A DNA stretch of 64,000 nucleotides. Origin: Chloroflexota bacterium. Lineage in GTDB: Bacteria; Chloroflexota; Anaerolineae; Aggregatilineales; Aggregatilineaceae. Each line of letters starts with the position of its first letter. The stretch's first letter is position 1. This document shows, piece after piece, positions 8,443-17,075 of this stretch. A model generated the notes under the pieces. It ran no database searches. It saw nothing but the letters and a program-made list of their open reading frames with translations, and was not told where the DNA came from. The DNA lies in contig JAAYCM010000030.1 of the NCBI GenBank assembly GCA_012729765.1, positions 1 to 64,000 on the forward strand, given 5' to 3'. Both the position numbers and the translations under genes were made by a program.

Positions 8443-8471
8443 TTGACAATCTTTTTCCCGATCAGGATAAT
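8443..8471 (+). promoter_or_regulatory. Near-consensus promoter of the lytic transglycosylase gene
   Basis: Perfect TTGACA (8443-8448), a 17-base spacer and GATAAT (8466-8471). Transcription should start around 8477-8479, which coincides with the ATG at 8478. The mRNA would therefore have no leader. Confidence 0.8.
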
Positions 8472-8477
8472 CCCGGC

Positions 8478-10946
8478 ATGGACACACGACCAACACGCCT
8501 GCTCCTACCCGCCCTGCTGTTGATTCTGGCCATGCTGGGCTGCAACCTGGCGAACATCACCGGCGGCGACAAAACGGTCATCGTCACGGCCACGCCGAGC
8601 AGCCCCGATCTGCTCGCCACCCCGGATCAGGCCGCGCCGCCGACCGTGCCCTACGTCACCCCGACTCCCCCGCCCGTCCCGACCTCGACTCTGCCGCCCG
8701 ATGTCGCGCTGGCCGACGCCCAGCTTGCCCTGAAGAATGGCGATTTCGTCACGGCGGTCGATCTGTTCGAGTCGGTGATCGGCCAGCCCAACGGCGACCC
8801 GCAGATTCAGTCGATGGCCGCCTATGGCCTGGGCGAAGCCGCGCTGCGCGAGGGCCTCTACGATCAGGCTGCTGCCGCGCTGACCGAGTTCATTCGCGAC
8901 TATCCCGACGATTCCCGGCTGCCCCAGGCGCACTTCCTGCGCGGCGACGCCTATCTCGGCCTGAGCGAGTGGCAGCGCGCGATCGAGGATTTCAAGCGCT
9001 ATCTGGAGCTGCGCCCCGGCATCATCGACAGCTATGCTCACGAGCGTATCGGCGACGCCTATCTCGCGCTCAACCAGCCGGAACAGTCGCTTCAGTCCTA
9101 CGCCGCCGCCGCCGCCGCCACCCGCGCCCTGACCCCGCTCCTGGCGCTGCGCGAGCGTCTGGCCGCCAGCTATCTCAATGCGGGACAGCCGCAGGCCGCC
9201 GTCGAGCAGTACGACGCGATCCTGGCCGAGGCGCAGAACGGCCCCTATCGCGCCAGCATCATGTACCAGGCGGCGCAGGTGTTGCTGAACAACGGCGACG
9301 TCGCCAACGGGAACATGCGCCTGCAAGCTATCATCCGCGACCACCCCACCACCTACCCGGCCTATCAGGCGATGGGGATTCTGCTCGAAGCCGGGCTGCG
9401 CATCGATGCCTATCAGCGCGGCCTGATCGCCTATTCCAACGAGGACTACCAGGCTGCGATCCAGGCCCTCAACGATCACACCAGCGAAACCGGCACGGCG
9501 TCGGTTGAGGTGCTGATGATGCTCGGTCGCGCCTACCGCGCCGTCGGCAACTCCCAGGCCGCGAATACGACCTTCCAGACCGTGATCGATACCTACCCGA
9601 CCGATCCCGCCTATGGCGAGGCGTGGCTGGAACAGGGCCGCACGCTCTTTCTGATGGGCGACACCGCCGGGGCGATCCAGAAGTACACCGCGCTCGCCAC
9701 CGAGCATCCCGACGTGCCGCAGGGAGCCGAGGCGCTCTGGCGGGCCGGGTATCTCTACAGCACCCAGAACGATCTCGACAACGCCCTGGCGACCTTCGAC
9801 ATCCTCGGCCAGACCTTCCCCGGCACCGAGTGGGCGCAGGAAGGGCTGTTCATGGGCGCGACGCTGGCCTACAACGCCGGCAATACCGGGCAGGCGGCGC
9901 AGTTGTTCAGCCAGCTTGCCAGCACCGGGACCGGCGAGCACAAGGCCGCCGCCTATCTGTGGGTGGCGCGGCTCTATCAGAGCGACGGCAAAGAGGATCT
10001 CGCCCGCCAGGCCTATCAGGCTGCCGCTGCCGCCGATCCGGGCGGGTATTACAGCCTGCGCGCCGACGATCTGCTGCATGGCCGTGCCCCGTTCGAGCCG
10101 CCGCCCAATGTCGCCTTCGAGTTTGACGACGCCGCCCAACTGGCCGAGGCCGAAAACTGGCTGCGCGCCACCTTCAACATCACCCAGGAAGGTATGCTCT
10201 ACCCGCTCAGCGCCGAGCTAGAAGCCGACCCGCGCCTGATCCGGGGGCGCGAGTTGTTGGCGGTGACTGACTATGAGGATGCCGAAGAGGAGTTCGAGGC
10301 GCTGCGCCGCGACCGGGTCGATGACCCGCTGGCGACCTACCAGCTTGCGATCTACCTGCGCGATCTCGGCCTTTACCGGCTCTCGATCACGGCGGCGGCC
10401 ACGCTGCTGACCGATGCCGGCGTGACCTCAGCCGAAGCGCCCGACTATATCGAGCGCCTGCGTTACCCGATCTACTATGCCGATCTGGTGCTGCCCGCCG
10501 CCGATGAATACGACGTCGATCCGCTGCTGATCTTCGCCCTGATCCGCCAGGAAAGCCTGTTCGAGGGCTTCGCCACGTCCTATGCCGCCGCCCAGGGCCT
10601 GATGCAGATCATCCCCGACACCGGCGAATGGATCGCGAACCAGCTTGGCTGGCCGGAGAACTACCAGAACCGCGATGTCTACCGGCCCTATATCAACGTC
10701 GAGTACGGCATCTTCTATCTCAGTTGGGTGATGGACCAGGTGCAGCAACTCCCCTATGCGGCGCTGGCCGGTTACAACGGCGGCCCTGGCAACGCGATCC
10801 AGTGGCTCGGCATCTCCGGCCCCGACCTGGACCTGTTCGTCCAGACCATCGGCTTCGACGAGACGCGCACCTACGTTCGCCGCATCTACGAGCAGTACAG
10901 CGTCTACCGCGATCTTTACGGCGTCCCGGCGGCCAGCGCGTCTTAG
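8478..10946 (+). CDS. TPR-repeat lytic transglycosylase lipoprotein (Slt-like)
   Basis: This 822-residue protein has a lipoprotein signal (LAMLGC, lipidated Cys22), then a Thr/Pro-rich linker to about residue 75. A long alpha-helical superhelix of tetratricopeptide-like repeats follows (about 75-600), and a C-terminal SLT domain carries the catalytic Glu692 in IRQES, the GLMQI strand and the AGYNGG motif. It would cleave the MurNAc-GlcNAc bond of peptidoglycan to form 1,6-anhydro ends, outside the membrane. The layout matches Slt70: helical ring plus catalytic domain. ATG 8478 is the only start that keeps the signal peptide intact. The promoter places the transcript start on it. Confidence 0.92.
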   Translation: MDTRPTRLLLPALLLILAMLGCNLANITGGDKTVIVTATPSSPDLLATPDQAAPPTVPYVTPTPPPVPTSTLPPDVALADAQLALKNGDFVTAVDLFESVIGQPNGDPQIQSMAAYGLGEAALREGLYDQAAAALTEFIRDYPDDSRLPQAHFLRGDAYLGLSEWQRAIEDFKRYLELRPGIIDSYAHERIGDAYLALNQPEQSLQSYAAAAAATRALTPLLALRERLAASYLNAGQPQAAVEQYDAILAEAQNGPYRASIMYQAAQVLLNNGDVANGNMRLQAIIRDHPTTYPAYQAMGILLEAGLRIDAYQRGLIAYSNEDYQAAIQALNDHTSETGTASVEVLMMLGRAYRAVGNSQAANTTFQTVIDTYPTDPAYGEAWLEQGRTLFLMGDTAGAIQKYTALATEHPDVPQGAEALWRAGYLYSTQNDLDNALATFDILGQTFPGTEWAQEGLFMGATLAYNAGNTGQAAQLFSQLASTGTGEHKAAAYLWVARLYQSDGKEDLARQAYQAAAAADPGGYYSLRADDLLHGRAPFEPPPNVAFEFDDAAQLAEAENWLRATFNITQEGMLYPLSAELEADPRLIRGRELLAVTDYEDAEEEFEALRRDRVDDPLATYQLAIYLRDLGLYRLSITAAATLLTDAGVTSAEAPDYIERLRYPIYYADLVLPAADEYDVDPLLIFALIRQESLFEGFATSYAAAQGLMQIIPDTGEWIANQLGWPENYQNRDVYRPYINVEYGIFYLSWVMDQVQQLPYAALAGYNGGPGNAIQWLGISGPDLDLFVQTIGFDETRTYVRRIYEQYSVYRDLYGVPAASAS

Positions 10947-11115
10947 AACATGTTATGCATTTCCGAGGGACAACCAGAGACACTGGCCCAGGCACTTCAC
11001 GTAGGGGCGATGCTTGCATTCACCCGCCGGGCAGAGCAAGCTCTGCCCCTACAACGTGGTGTAGTCGCCTGCCCCTGGCATGTTTTCACCTGATAAGGGC
11101 ATAACAGCCTCTAGC
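10944..11115 (+). repeat. Element with the same ends but a different core
   Basis: The left end TTAGAACATGTTATGCATTTC overlaps the TAG stop of the transglycosylase gene, and the right end GGGCATAACAGCCTCTAG mirrors it. Between them lies not the C-rich/G-rich core but a GTAGGGGCGATGCTTGC...GCAAGC...GCCCCTAC palindrome (11003-11052). Confidence 0.75.
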
Positions 11116-11243
11116 GCGTGTGCTGCACTTTCACCCCCTATCCTAATCCTTCCCCACGAGGCGGGAAGGACTTCAAAGCCGCCACGCTTCTCCCCTTCCC
11201 TCCGCGCAGCAGTGGGGGAAGGGGCCGGGGGATGGGGGGGCAG
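11110..11243 (+). repeat. Dispersed palindromic element, abutting the previous one
   Basis: It shares the CTCTAG junction with the preceding element and continues with a CGTGTGCTGCACTTT arm. The standard core follows: CCCCCTATCCTAATCC, two hairpins and GGATGGGGGG. The right terminal arm is not preserved. Confidence 0.75.
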
Positions 11244-11269
11244 GCATGGCGCGCCGCGCCGGGATCAGG

Positions 11270-11299
11270 TTGGCATCGCCCCTCGTTCGGGCTTATACT
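11270..11299 (+). promoter_or_regulatory. Promoter of the secreted Pro/Thr-rich protein gene
   Basis: TTGGCA (11270-11275), an 18-base spacer and TATACT (11294-11299), about 70 bases before the start codon. Confidence 0.6.
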
Positions 11300-11371
11300 G
11301 CGAGTGAAGATACTGACTCTGCCGGTCGTTCACGCAGCCAGTTATTGCCAGTTACAAGGAGTTAATTCTAT

Positions 11372-13030
11372 ATGAAGTCCAACAGAGTGTTTGCGCTGGC
11401 CGTCACCCTGTCGGTAGTGCTGATCGCCCTGGTGGTGGTGGCTTTTCCGCTCGCCCGCGCGACCGCACAGGGCGTGGCGACTCCAACGCCCGGCGGGCTG
11501 GGGGGCGGCCTCAGCGGGGGCCTCGGCATCCCCACCTCAACTCCGGCTTCCGATGCACCGCCCGGCCCCACCGCGACGACGGGCGGCGGCATCTTTGCGA
11601 TCCCCACTTCGACGCCGAGCGGAGCGGGCACGTCCGGCACGGAAGACAGCGGCCTGCCGCGCCTTTCGACTGAAGAACTGGAAGCGCTCAACCTTCAGGC
11701 TGCCGATATTCCCGCCGACTATGGCGCGGTCCAGGAAATCACCACCTACACCACCGCCGAAACAGCGGAGCTGCTGACCGGGTTCTCGCAGGCAGCCGCC
11801 GACGAGCTGACACGGATTGCCGAACAGTATGGCTGGGCAGACTCGGTCGGGGCGAGCTACACCTTCTGCCAGCCCAACCTGCCGGTCAGCGAGATCAGCA
11901 GCGAGGTCGGGCAGCTTGCCAGCGTCGAAGCCGCGCGCGCCTTTGCCAGCGATCCCGCAGTCGAGCAGTTCTTCGCCAGCCTCGGCTACACGGTCGCGCC
12001 GAGCGACGCCGTGCATGGCTGGCTTTTGACGCTGCCGATCACGGGCGTGTGCTTCCCGGAGGAGATCGAGTACAGCCTGAACTTTGAATATTGGGGCTTT
12101 CTGGTTTCGGTCGGCATGACCGCCAACGCCGACACCGATCCGGCCCTGGTCACCGGCCTGCTCAACCAGCTCGCCCCGGTCATCACCGCCCGGATCGACG
12201 CGCTGGCCCCGCAGCCCTTCGAGCCGACTCCGGTGCCCGGCAGCGTGATCGAACCCGAAGCGCCCACCGGGCCGCCCGATACGCAGCCCACGCTCACCCC
12301 GGCGCTGCCCGGCAGTGGAGGCGCGACCGAAATCCCGGCCACGCTGCCGCCAGCGGGACAGCCGACGCTGACTCCGGCCCTGCCCGGCGGGGCGACTCCG
12401 GCGGCTCCGGCCATCACCGCCGAGCCTACCCTGCCAGGCGTCTCCGCCGACCGCGCGACGCTGGAAGACCTCGCGGCGGTTATGCCCACCATCGAGGATA
12501 TGGGCCTGCCCGCCCCGCCCTTCAGCCTGAACGAGGGCGTGAGCGGCACCTACACCCTGGAAGAAGTCGCGGCCAATACCGAAGCCAGCGGCCTGACGGC
12601 GCTGGGCGCGGTGCTGCGCGAGGCAGGCCAGCGCTACGGCGCGATCGGCCAGGAGACGCGCGTCTGGGACACCGGCGATGCCTGCCCCGGCACGGTCGGG
12701 CTGTCGGTCGAGCTGGCGTTGACGCTGTTTGATACGGCGGAAGGCGCACAAGCGCTGCCGGCGGATGAGGCCCTCAACCGGGCGTGGCTCGATACCGGCC
12801 TGTATACGCGTTTCGAGACGGTGTCCGACGGCGTCATCGGCTATGGCGCGATCCCGTTCCATCCCTGCGGCGCGGTGGACATCTACAGCAAGAGCGTGCC
12901 CTATGGCCGCTTCCTGATTGATACCGTGTTCCTCGCCAGCTCGCCTTCGAGCGAGGCCGATATGCTGGCCGCAATCGACGTGCTGACGGGCTACATGATC
13001 AGCCAGATCGACGCGGCGGACCTGGAATAG
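11372..13030 (+). CDS. Secreted Pro/Thr-rich protein of unknown function
   Basis: This 552-residue protein has an N-terminal signal or anchor helix (about 5-35) followed by low-complexity Gly/Pro/Thr linkers. Two globular parts, about 95-285 and 365-550, are joined by a second Pro/Thr-rich linker. Each part contains a pair of cysteines in a similar position and begins with a similar helix-loop pattern, so an internal duplication is plausible, but I have not aligned them. No known family is recognised. It is probably extracellular. ATG 11372 has AAGGAG ten bases upstream, and a promoter lies at 11270-11299. A terminator closes the unit. Confidence 0.75.
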   Translation: MKSNRVFALAVTLSVVLIALVVVAFPLARATAQGVATPTPGGLGGGLSGGLGIPTSTPASDAPPGPTATTGGGIFAIPTSTPSGAGTSGTEDSGLPRLSTEELEALNLQAADIPADYGAVQEITTYTTAETAELLTGFSQAAADELTRIAEQYGWADSVGASYTFCQPNLPVSEISSEVGQLASVEAARAFASDPAVEQFFASLGYTVAPSDAVHGWLLTLPITGVCFPEEIEYSLNFEYWGFLVSVGMTANADTDPALVTGLLNQLAPVITARIDALAPQPFEPTPVPGSVIEPEAPTGPPDTQPTLTPALPGSGGATEIPATLPPAGQPTLTPALPGGATPAAPAITAEPTLPGVSADRATLEDLAAVMPTIEDMGLPAPPFSLNEGVSGTYTLEEVAANTEASGLTALGAVLREAGQRYGAIGQETRVWDTGDACPGTVGLSVELALTLFDTAEGAQALPADEALNRAWLDTGLYTRFETVSDGVIGYGAIPFHPCGAVDIYSKSVPYGRFLIDTVFLASSPSSEADMLAAIDVLTGYMISQIDAADLE

Positions 13031-13041
13031 CGCGATCATTC

Positions 13042-13078
13042 GGGGGCGTGTCCACACGGGCGCGCCCCCATCCTTTTT
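13042..13078 (+). terminator. Terminator of the secreted Pro/Thr-rich protein gene
   Basis: GGGGGCG (13042-13048) pairs with CGCCCCC (13063-13069), followed by ATCCTTTTT. It separates two convergent genes. Confidence 0.8.
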
Positions 13079-13084
13079 CATCTG

Positions 13085-15199
13085 CTACCGATCCTCGCCC
13101 TCATCGGTCAGGATGTCGTCCACATCCTCTTCTTCGACCTCGTCCAGCAGCCCGGCCAGCGCGTCGGCGCTCGTGACCGGCGCGGCGCACACGAAATTCT
13201 CGCACACATAGGCCGCCGGCTGCCCATCGCGCAGCGTCCGCATCCGCAGCAGCGGCGGGACCGTGCTCGAATCGCCGTTGCGCGGCGAGAGCGCCACCAG
13301 CGCCAGCGGGCGATAGGGCTGGCGCACCACGTCGAGCATGGCGCGCATCGCTTCGTGCTCCGGCTCCCCGATCAGCGCGATCTCAACCGGGCGGCGCAGC
13401 CACAGGTCCAGCCCGATCAACATCTGCCCGAAGGCCATCGGATACTCGCCCAAGGCCCCGCCCACCGCGCGATAGACGCTCAGCGCCGCTTCCTCATAGC
13501 GCGTCTCGGCGGTGAAGCCGGTCAGCCGCAGCAGGACATAAGCGATCATCGCGCTGCCCGACGGAGCCGCGCTGTCCTGCACGTTGCGCGGGCGAACGAT
13601 CAGCGCCTCGTGCTCGTCGCTCGTGTCGTAGAATCCGCCCTCGTCCGCCGCGAAGTGGCCGAGCACGATCTCCGCGAGCCGCTGCGCCTCGACAAACCAG
13701 CGCGTGTCGAACGTGGTTTGATACAGCTCCAGCAGCCCCTCGATCACGTGGGCGTAGTCTTCCAGGTAGGCGTCGAGCCTGCTCGCCCCGGCGCGATGGG
13801 TGCGGTGGAGCCGTCCGTTCTCGGTCTGCATCTCGCCCAGCAGAAAGCTCGCATTGTCCAGCGCCGCCTGCCGGTACTCGTCGCGGCCCAGCACGCGCGC
13901 GGCTTCGGCCAGCGCCGCCAGCATCATCCCGTTCCAGGCCGCCAGAATCTTGTCGTCCCTGCCCGGTGGGATGCGCTCTTTGCGCAGAGTAAACAGCACC
14001 GTTTTGGCCGCCGAGACGTCGTCGCGCATCTGCTCGACCGACAGCCCGTGCCGCACCGCGACCCGCTCCAGCATATCCGCCACGTGCAGGATATTCCGGC
14101 CCTCGAAGTTGCCCGCCGCCGTGATGCCCCAATAGGCCAGCAGCGCGTCGAGATTGCTCACCACGCCGTCGAGCGCGGCGCGCAGCTCTTCGGCGGACCA
14201 GACATAGAACTTGCCTTCCTCGCCCTCGGAATCGGCATCCTGCGTGCTGTAGAAGCCGCCGTCGGGCGCGGTCATCTCGCGCAGCACATAATCGAGCGTG
14301 TCCTCAGCCACCTCGCGCAGGAACGGATCGCGCGTGATCTGCCAGGCGTGCAGGTACACCCGCGCCAACTGCGCGTTGTCATACAGCATCTTCTCGAAGT
14401 GTGGAACCAGCCAGTGCTCGTCCACGCTGTAGCGGTGAAAGCCGCCGCCCAACTGGTCGTACATCCCGCCCTGCGCCATCTTGCGCAGCGTAAAGCTCAC
14501 CGCCGTCAATGCCTGATCGCTCCCCGTCGCGGCGTGGTAGCGCAGCAGGTATTCCAGGCTGATCGGGTTAGGAAACTTGGGCTTGCCGCGCGTCAGGCCG
14601 CCGTGCACCGGGTCGGCGCGCTGGATCAGCCCGGCGGCGGCAGTGTCGAGCAGGTCCGTCGAGAACATGCCCGGCTCGCCCGATACCGCTTCGAGCATGG
14701 TCCGGCTGAGATCGTCGGCCAGGGCGTGCGCCGTCGTCTCGACCTGGCGGCGCTTGTGGCGATAGGTGTCTACCACCGCCGCCATCACCTGTTTGAAGCT
14801 CGGCATCCCATAGCGCGGCTCCGGCGGGTAATAGGTCCCGGCGTGGAACGGGTGCCCGTCCGGCGTCAGAAAGACGGTCATCGGCCAGCCGCCCTGCCCC
14901 CGGTTGAGGATCAGCGTGGCCTGCATGTAAATGTCATCGAGATCGGGGCGCTCTTCGCGGTCCACTTTGATATTGACGAAATGCTCGTTCATATATTTGG
15001 CGGTGTCGGCGTCCTCGAAGCTCTCGTGCGCCATCACGTGACACCAGTGGCACGCCGAATAGCCGACGCTGAGCAGAATTGGCCGGTCCTGCGCCTTCGC
15101 GGCCTGCAGCGCTTCCGGCCCCCAGGGGTACCAGTCCACCGGGTTATCGGCGTGCTGCAACAGGTAGGGACTCGTCTCGTGCTGCAAGCGGTTCACCAT
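13085..15199 (-). CDS. YyaL/SSP411-type protein: thioredoxin-like domain plus six-hairpin domain
   Basis: This 704-residue protein matches the YyaL/spermatogenesis-associated protein 20 family. The N terminus has the family signature [20 protein letters not shown] (residues 7-26) and a thioredoxin-like fold with the active-site-like CHWC at 50-53. The remaining part (about 190-650) is an alpha/alpha barrel resembling N-acylglucosamine epimerases and glycosidases. Its biochemical role is unsettled. The CxxC suggests a redox function and the barrel suggests a sugar-like ligand. An acidic tail ends the protein. It is followed on the same strand by nothing obvious and faces the terminator of the neighbouring gene. 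Confidence 0.92.
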   Translation of the reverse strand: MVNRLQHETSPYLLQHADNPVDWYPWGPEALQAAKAQDRPILLSVGYSACHWCHVMAHESFEDADTAKYMNEHFVNIKVDREERPDLDDIYMQATLILNRGQGGWPMTVFLTPDGHPFHAGTYYPPEPRYGMPSFKQVMAAVVDTYRHKRRQVETTAHALADDLSRTMLEAVSGEPGMFSTDLLDTAAAGLIQRADPVHGGLTRGKPKFPNPISLEYLLRYHAATGSDQALTAVSFTLRKMAQGGMYDQLGGGFHRYSVDEHWLVPHFEKMLYDNAQLARVYLHAWQITRDPFLREVAEDTLDYVLREMTAPDGGFYSTQDADSEGEEGKFYVWSAEELRAALDGVVSNLDALLAYWGITAAGNFEGRNILHVADMLERVAVRHGLSVEQMRDDVSAAKTVLFTLRKERIPPGRDDKILAAWNGMMLAALAEAARVLGRDEYRQAALDNASFLLGEMQTENGRLHRTHRAGASRLDAYLEDYAHVIEGLLELYQTTFDTRWFVEAQRLAEIVLGHFAADEGGFYDTSDEHEALIVRPRNVQDSAAPSGSAMIAYVLLRLTGFTAETRYEEAALSVYRAVGGALGEYPMAFGQMLIGLDLWLRRPVEIALIGEPEHEAMRAMLDVVRQPYRPLALVALSPRNGDSSTVPPLLRMRTLRDGQPAAYVCENFVCAAPVTSADALAGLLDEVEEEDVDDILTDEGEDR

Positions 15200-15245
15200 G
15201 CGCTCTCATTCCTCTCGTGAATCGAACAATCCTAAGCCTGATTAT

Positions 15246-15290
15246 AAAAAGATTGCGCCGTGCTCCCCGTATTGTGGAGAACGCGGCGCA
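15246..15290 (-). terminator. Terminator of the OsmC gene
   Basis: TGCGCCG (15254-15260) pairs with CGGCGCA (15284-15290), with an inner CTCCCC/GGAG stem. On the minus strand it is followed by TCTTTTT. Confidence 0.75.
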
Positions 15291-15314
15291 CATACAATCG
15301 CTGCTCAGTGTGGG

Positions 15315-15740
15315 CTAGACCAGCCGCGCTTCCAGCTCCATCGGCACGCTGGCGAGCGCCTGCGACACCGGGCAACCGGTCTTGGTCGCCTCGGCCTGCT
15401 CCCGGAAGGTCTGCTCGTCGATGCCCGGCACCCGCGCTTCGGTGCGCAGCACGATGCGCGTGATCTTAAAGCCCGCCTCGACGCGCTCGATATGCACATC
15501 GGCGGTCGTCGTGATCCGCTCCGGCGTGAACCCGGCCCGGACCAGGTTGCCGCTGAGCGCCATCGAGAAGCAGCCCGCGTGCGCCGCCCCGATCAGCTCT
15601 TCCGGATTCGTGCCCGGCGTTTCCTCAAAGCGCGTGCCAAACGAAAAAGCCCCCTCAAACGCGCCGCTGCCCAGGCTCATGGAGCCGTTGCCCTCGCGCA
15701 GAGTTCCATTCCAGACTGCTTCGGCGTGACGAACAGGCAT
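15315..15740 (-). CDS. OsmC family peroxiredoxin
   Basis: A 141-residue OsmC/Ohr-fold protein with both catalytic cysteines, Cys57 in AAHAGCFS and Cys123 in TKTGCPVS. These proteins reduce organic hydroperoxides in the cytoplasm. The wording of the motifs is closer to the OsmC subgroup than to Ohr. The start is ATG 15740 because AGGAGGAAAG lies just upstream. A longer reading frame to 15878 has no ribosome-binding site and no family similarity. The gene is monocistronic with its own terminator. Confidence 0.93.
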   Translation of the reverse strand: MPVRHAEAVWNGTLREGNGSMSLGSGAFEGAFSFGTRFEETPGTNPEELIGAAHAGCFSMALSGNLVRAGFTPERITTTADVHIERVEAGFKITRIVLRTEARVPGIDEQTFREQAEATKTGCPVSQALASVPMELEARLV

Positions 15741-15838
15741 GATTTGCTTTCCTCCTGGTATCAATCGGGTCCTGAACCAGAGTCTAGCAAAACGCTGCGC
15801 GCCGTGCGCAATCCGGGCCGGGGTAAGGGGCTGCGCCC

Positions 15839-16891
15839 CTAATCGTACACGTAGACCGTCGAGCCGTCCTGCACCCACTGCTCATACAGCCACTTCGAGT
15901 CGCTGATCGTCAGATTCACGCAGCCGTGACTGTGCGTATAGCCGAAGCTGTCGTGCCAATAGGCCCCGTGCAGCGCCACCAGCCCGTGAAAATACATGTG
16001 ATAGGGCACCTGCTCCAGCGAGTAGAAATCGTCGCTGCCCGCCGAGCCGTCCATCGGCCCGACTTCCATCCGCAGCCGCACCGAATACGTGCCGGTCTTC
16101 GTCTCCCACTGCCGCTCGCGCAGCCCGGACGAGATCAGCGTCGCCATCACCGGGCGCGTCCCCTCATACGCCACGAGATTCTGCTCGTAGGTGTTGATCG
16201 CCACCCACCGCCCCGGAAAATCGGCAGGGGCCTGCGGCTGCACGATACTGAGATTCTGCTGGTTGGTCCACAGCCCCGGCCCGATCAGATGCCAGTCCCA
16301 GCCGTTCACGTTCACCGTCGCGTAGATGTTCACCAACTGGTAGCGGACCAACTGCCCGCTGCCTTCACAGCTTCGCCGCCCGGCGGGCGCATTGGTGGCG
16401 CAGTGCGGCCACAGCACCCACGCCAGCGGCATATCCAGCCCGTTGATCAGCACGCCGGTGAAGGTCGAAGGGCTGGCGAAACGTGCCAGGTCCAGGCTCA
16501 CCCACCGCCCCGGCTGCACTTCGGCCCAGCCATCGCGCATCTGCCGCACCGCAACATACGTGAATCCGGCGCTCAGCGTATCGACGCGCTGGCCGTCCGG
16601 CTGGTCATAGAGCGGCACCTGTCGCTGGCTGAAGCGGATGAATTTCACCCCGTCCACCACACCAAAATCGAACGGCACCGGCGTCACGTTCGGAACCGGG
16701 CGCGCCGCGATCAGGGCGTCACATTCCGGCGTGCTCAACTGCTCGCGCGTCACCCCCGCGCACGAGGCGTGCCCCGTCCATTCCGCCGCATCATTCCCGC
16801 CGGACGTGCTCGCCGCCTGAACCGCTCTCCCCAGGCCCAGCACCGCCAGCAGCGCCAGCCCGATCACCCCCCTCAGCCACCCTTTACCCAT
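15839..16891 (-). CDS. L,D-transpeptidase (YkuD domain), secreted
   Basis: This 350-residue protein has a signal peptide (hydrophobic 7-25, cleavage near AVQA) and a middle region with SH3-like strands. The C-terminal YkuD domain carries ALHGAYWHD and HSHGCVNL, with the catalytic Cys324 and His322. It would form 3-3 cross-links in peptidoglycan or attach proteins to it, outside the membrane. The start is ATG 16891 with AAAGGAG upstream, which gives a clean signal peptide. It is separated from the surface-protein gene upstream by a terminator. Confidence 0.93.
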   Translation of the reverse strand: MGKGWLRGVIGLALLAVLGLGRAVQAASTSGGNDAAEWTGHASCAGVTREQLSTPECDALIAARPVPNVTPVPFDFGVVDGVKFIRFSQRQVPLYDQPDGQRVDTLSAGFTYVAVRQMRDGWAEVQPGRWVSLDLARFASPSTFTGVLINGLDMPLAWVLWPHCATNAPAGRRSCEGSGQLVRYQLVNIYATVNVNGWDWHLIGPGLWTNQQNLSIVQPQAPADFPGRWVAINTYEQNLVAYEGTRPVMATLISSGLRERQWETKTGTYSVRLRMEVGPMDGSAGSDDFYSLEQVPYHMYFHGLVALHGAYWHDSFGYTHSHGCVNLTISDSKWLYEQWVQDGSTVYVYD

Positions 16892-16999
16892 CACACTCGC
16901 TCCTTTCTGCGTGTCCTGTAGCGTCCTCTCCCTTATCATACCGTCGATTCCGGCCCGCGTATGCCGGGCGACAGGCAGCCGCCGCGCAAGCGCCCGATC

Positions 17000-17028
17000 A
17001 AAAAGCGCCCCCGGTTTCCCAGGGGCGC
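17000..17028 (-). terminator. Terminator of the sortase/surface-protein unit
   Basis: GCGCCCC (17005-17011) pairs with GGGGCGC (17022-17028). On the minus strand it is followed by TTTTT. Confidence 0.85.
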
Positions 17029-17075
17029 GTATCGGGTGAACTTTGGAGCGTGGCAGGGATTTATCCCAGCACTTT

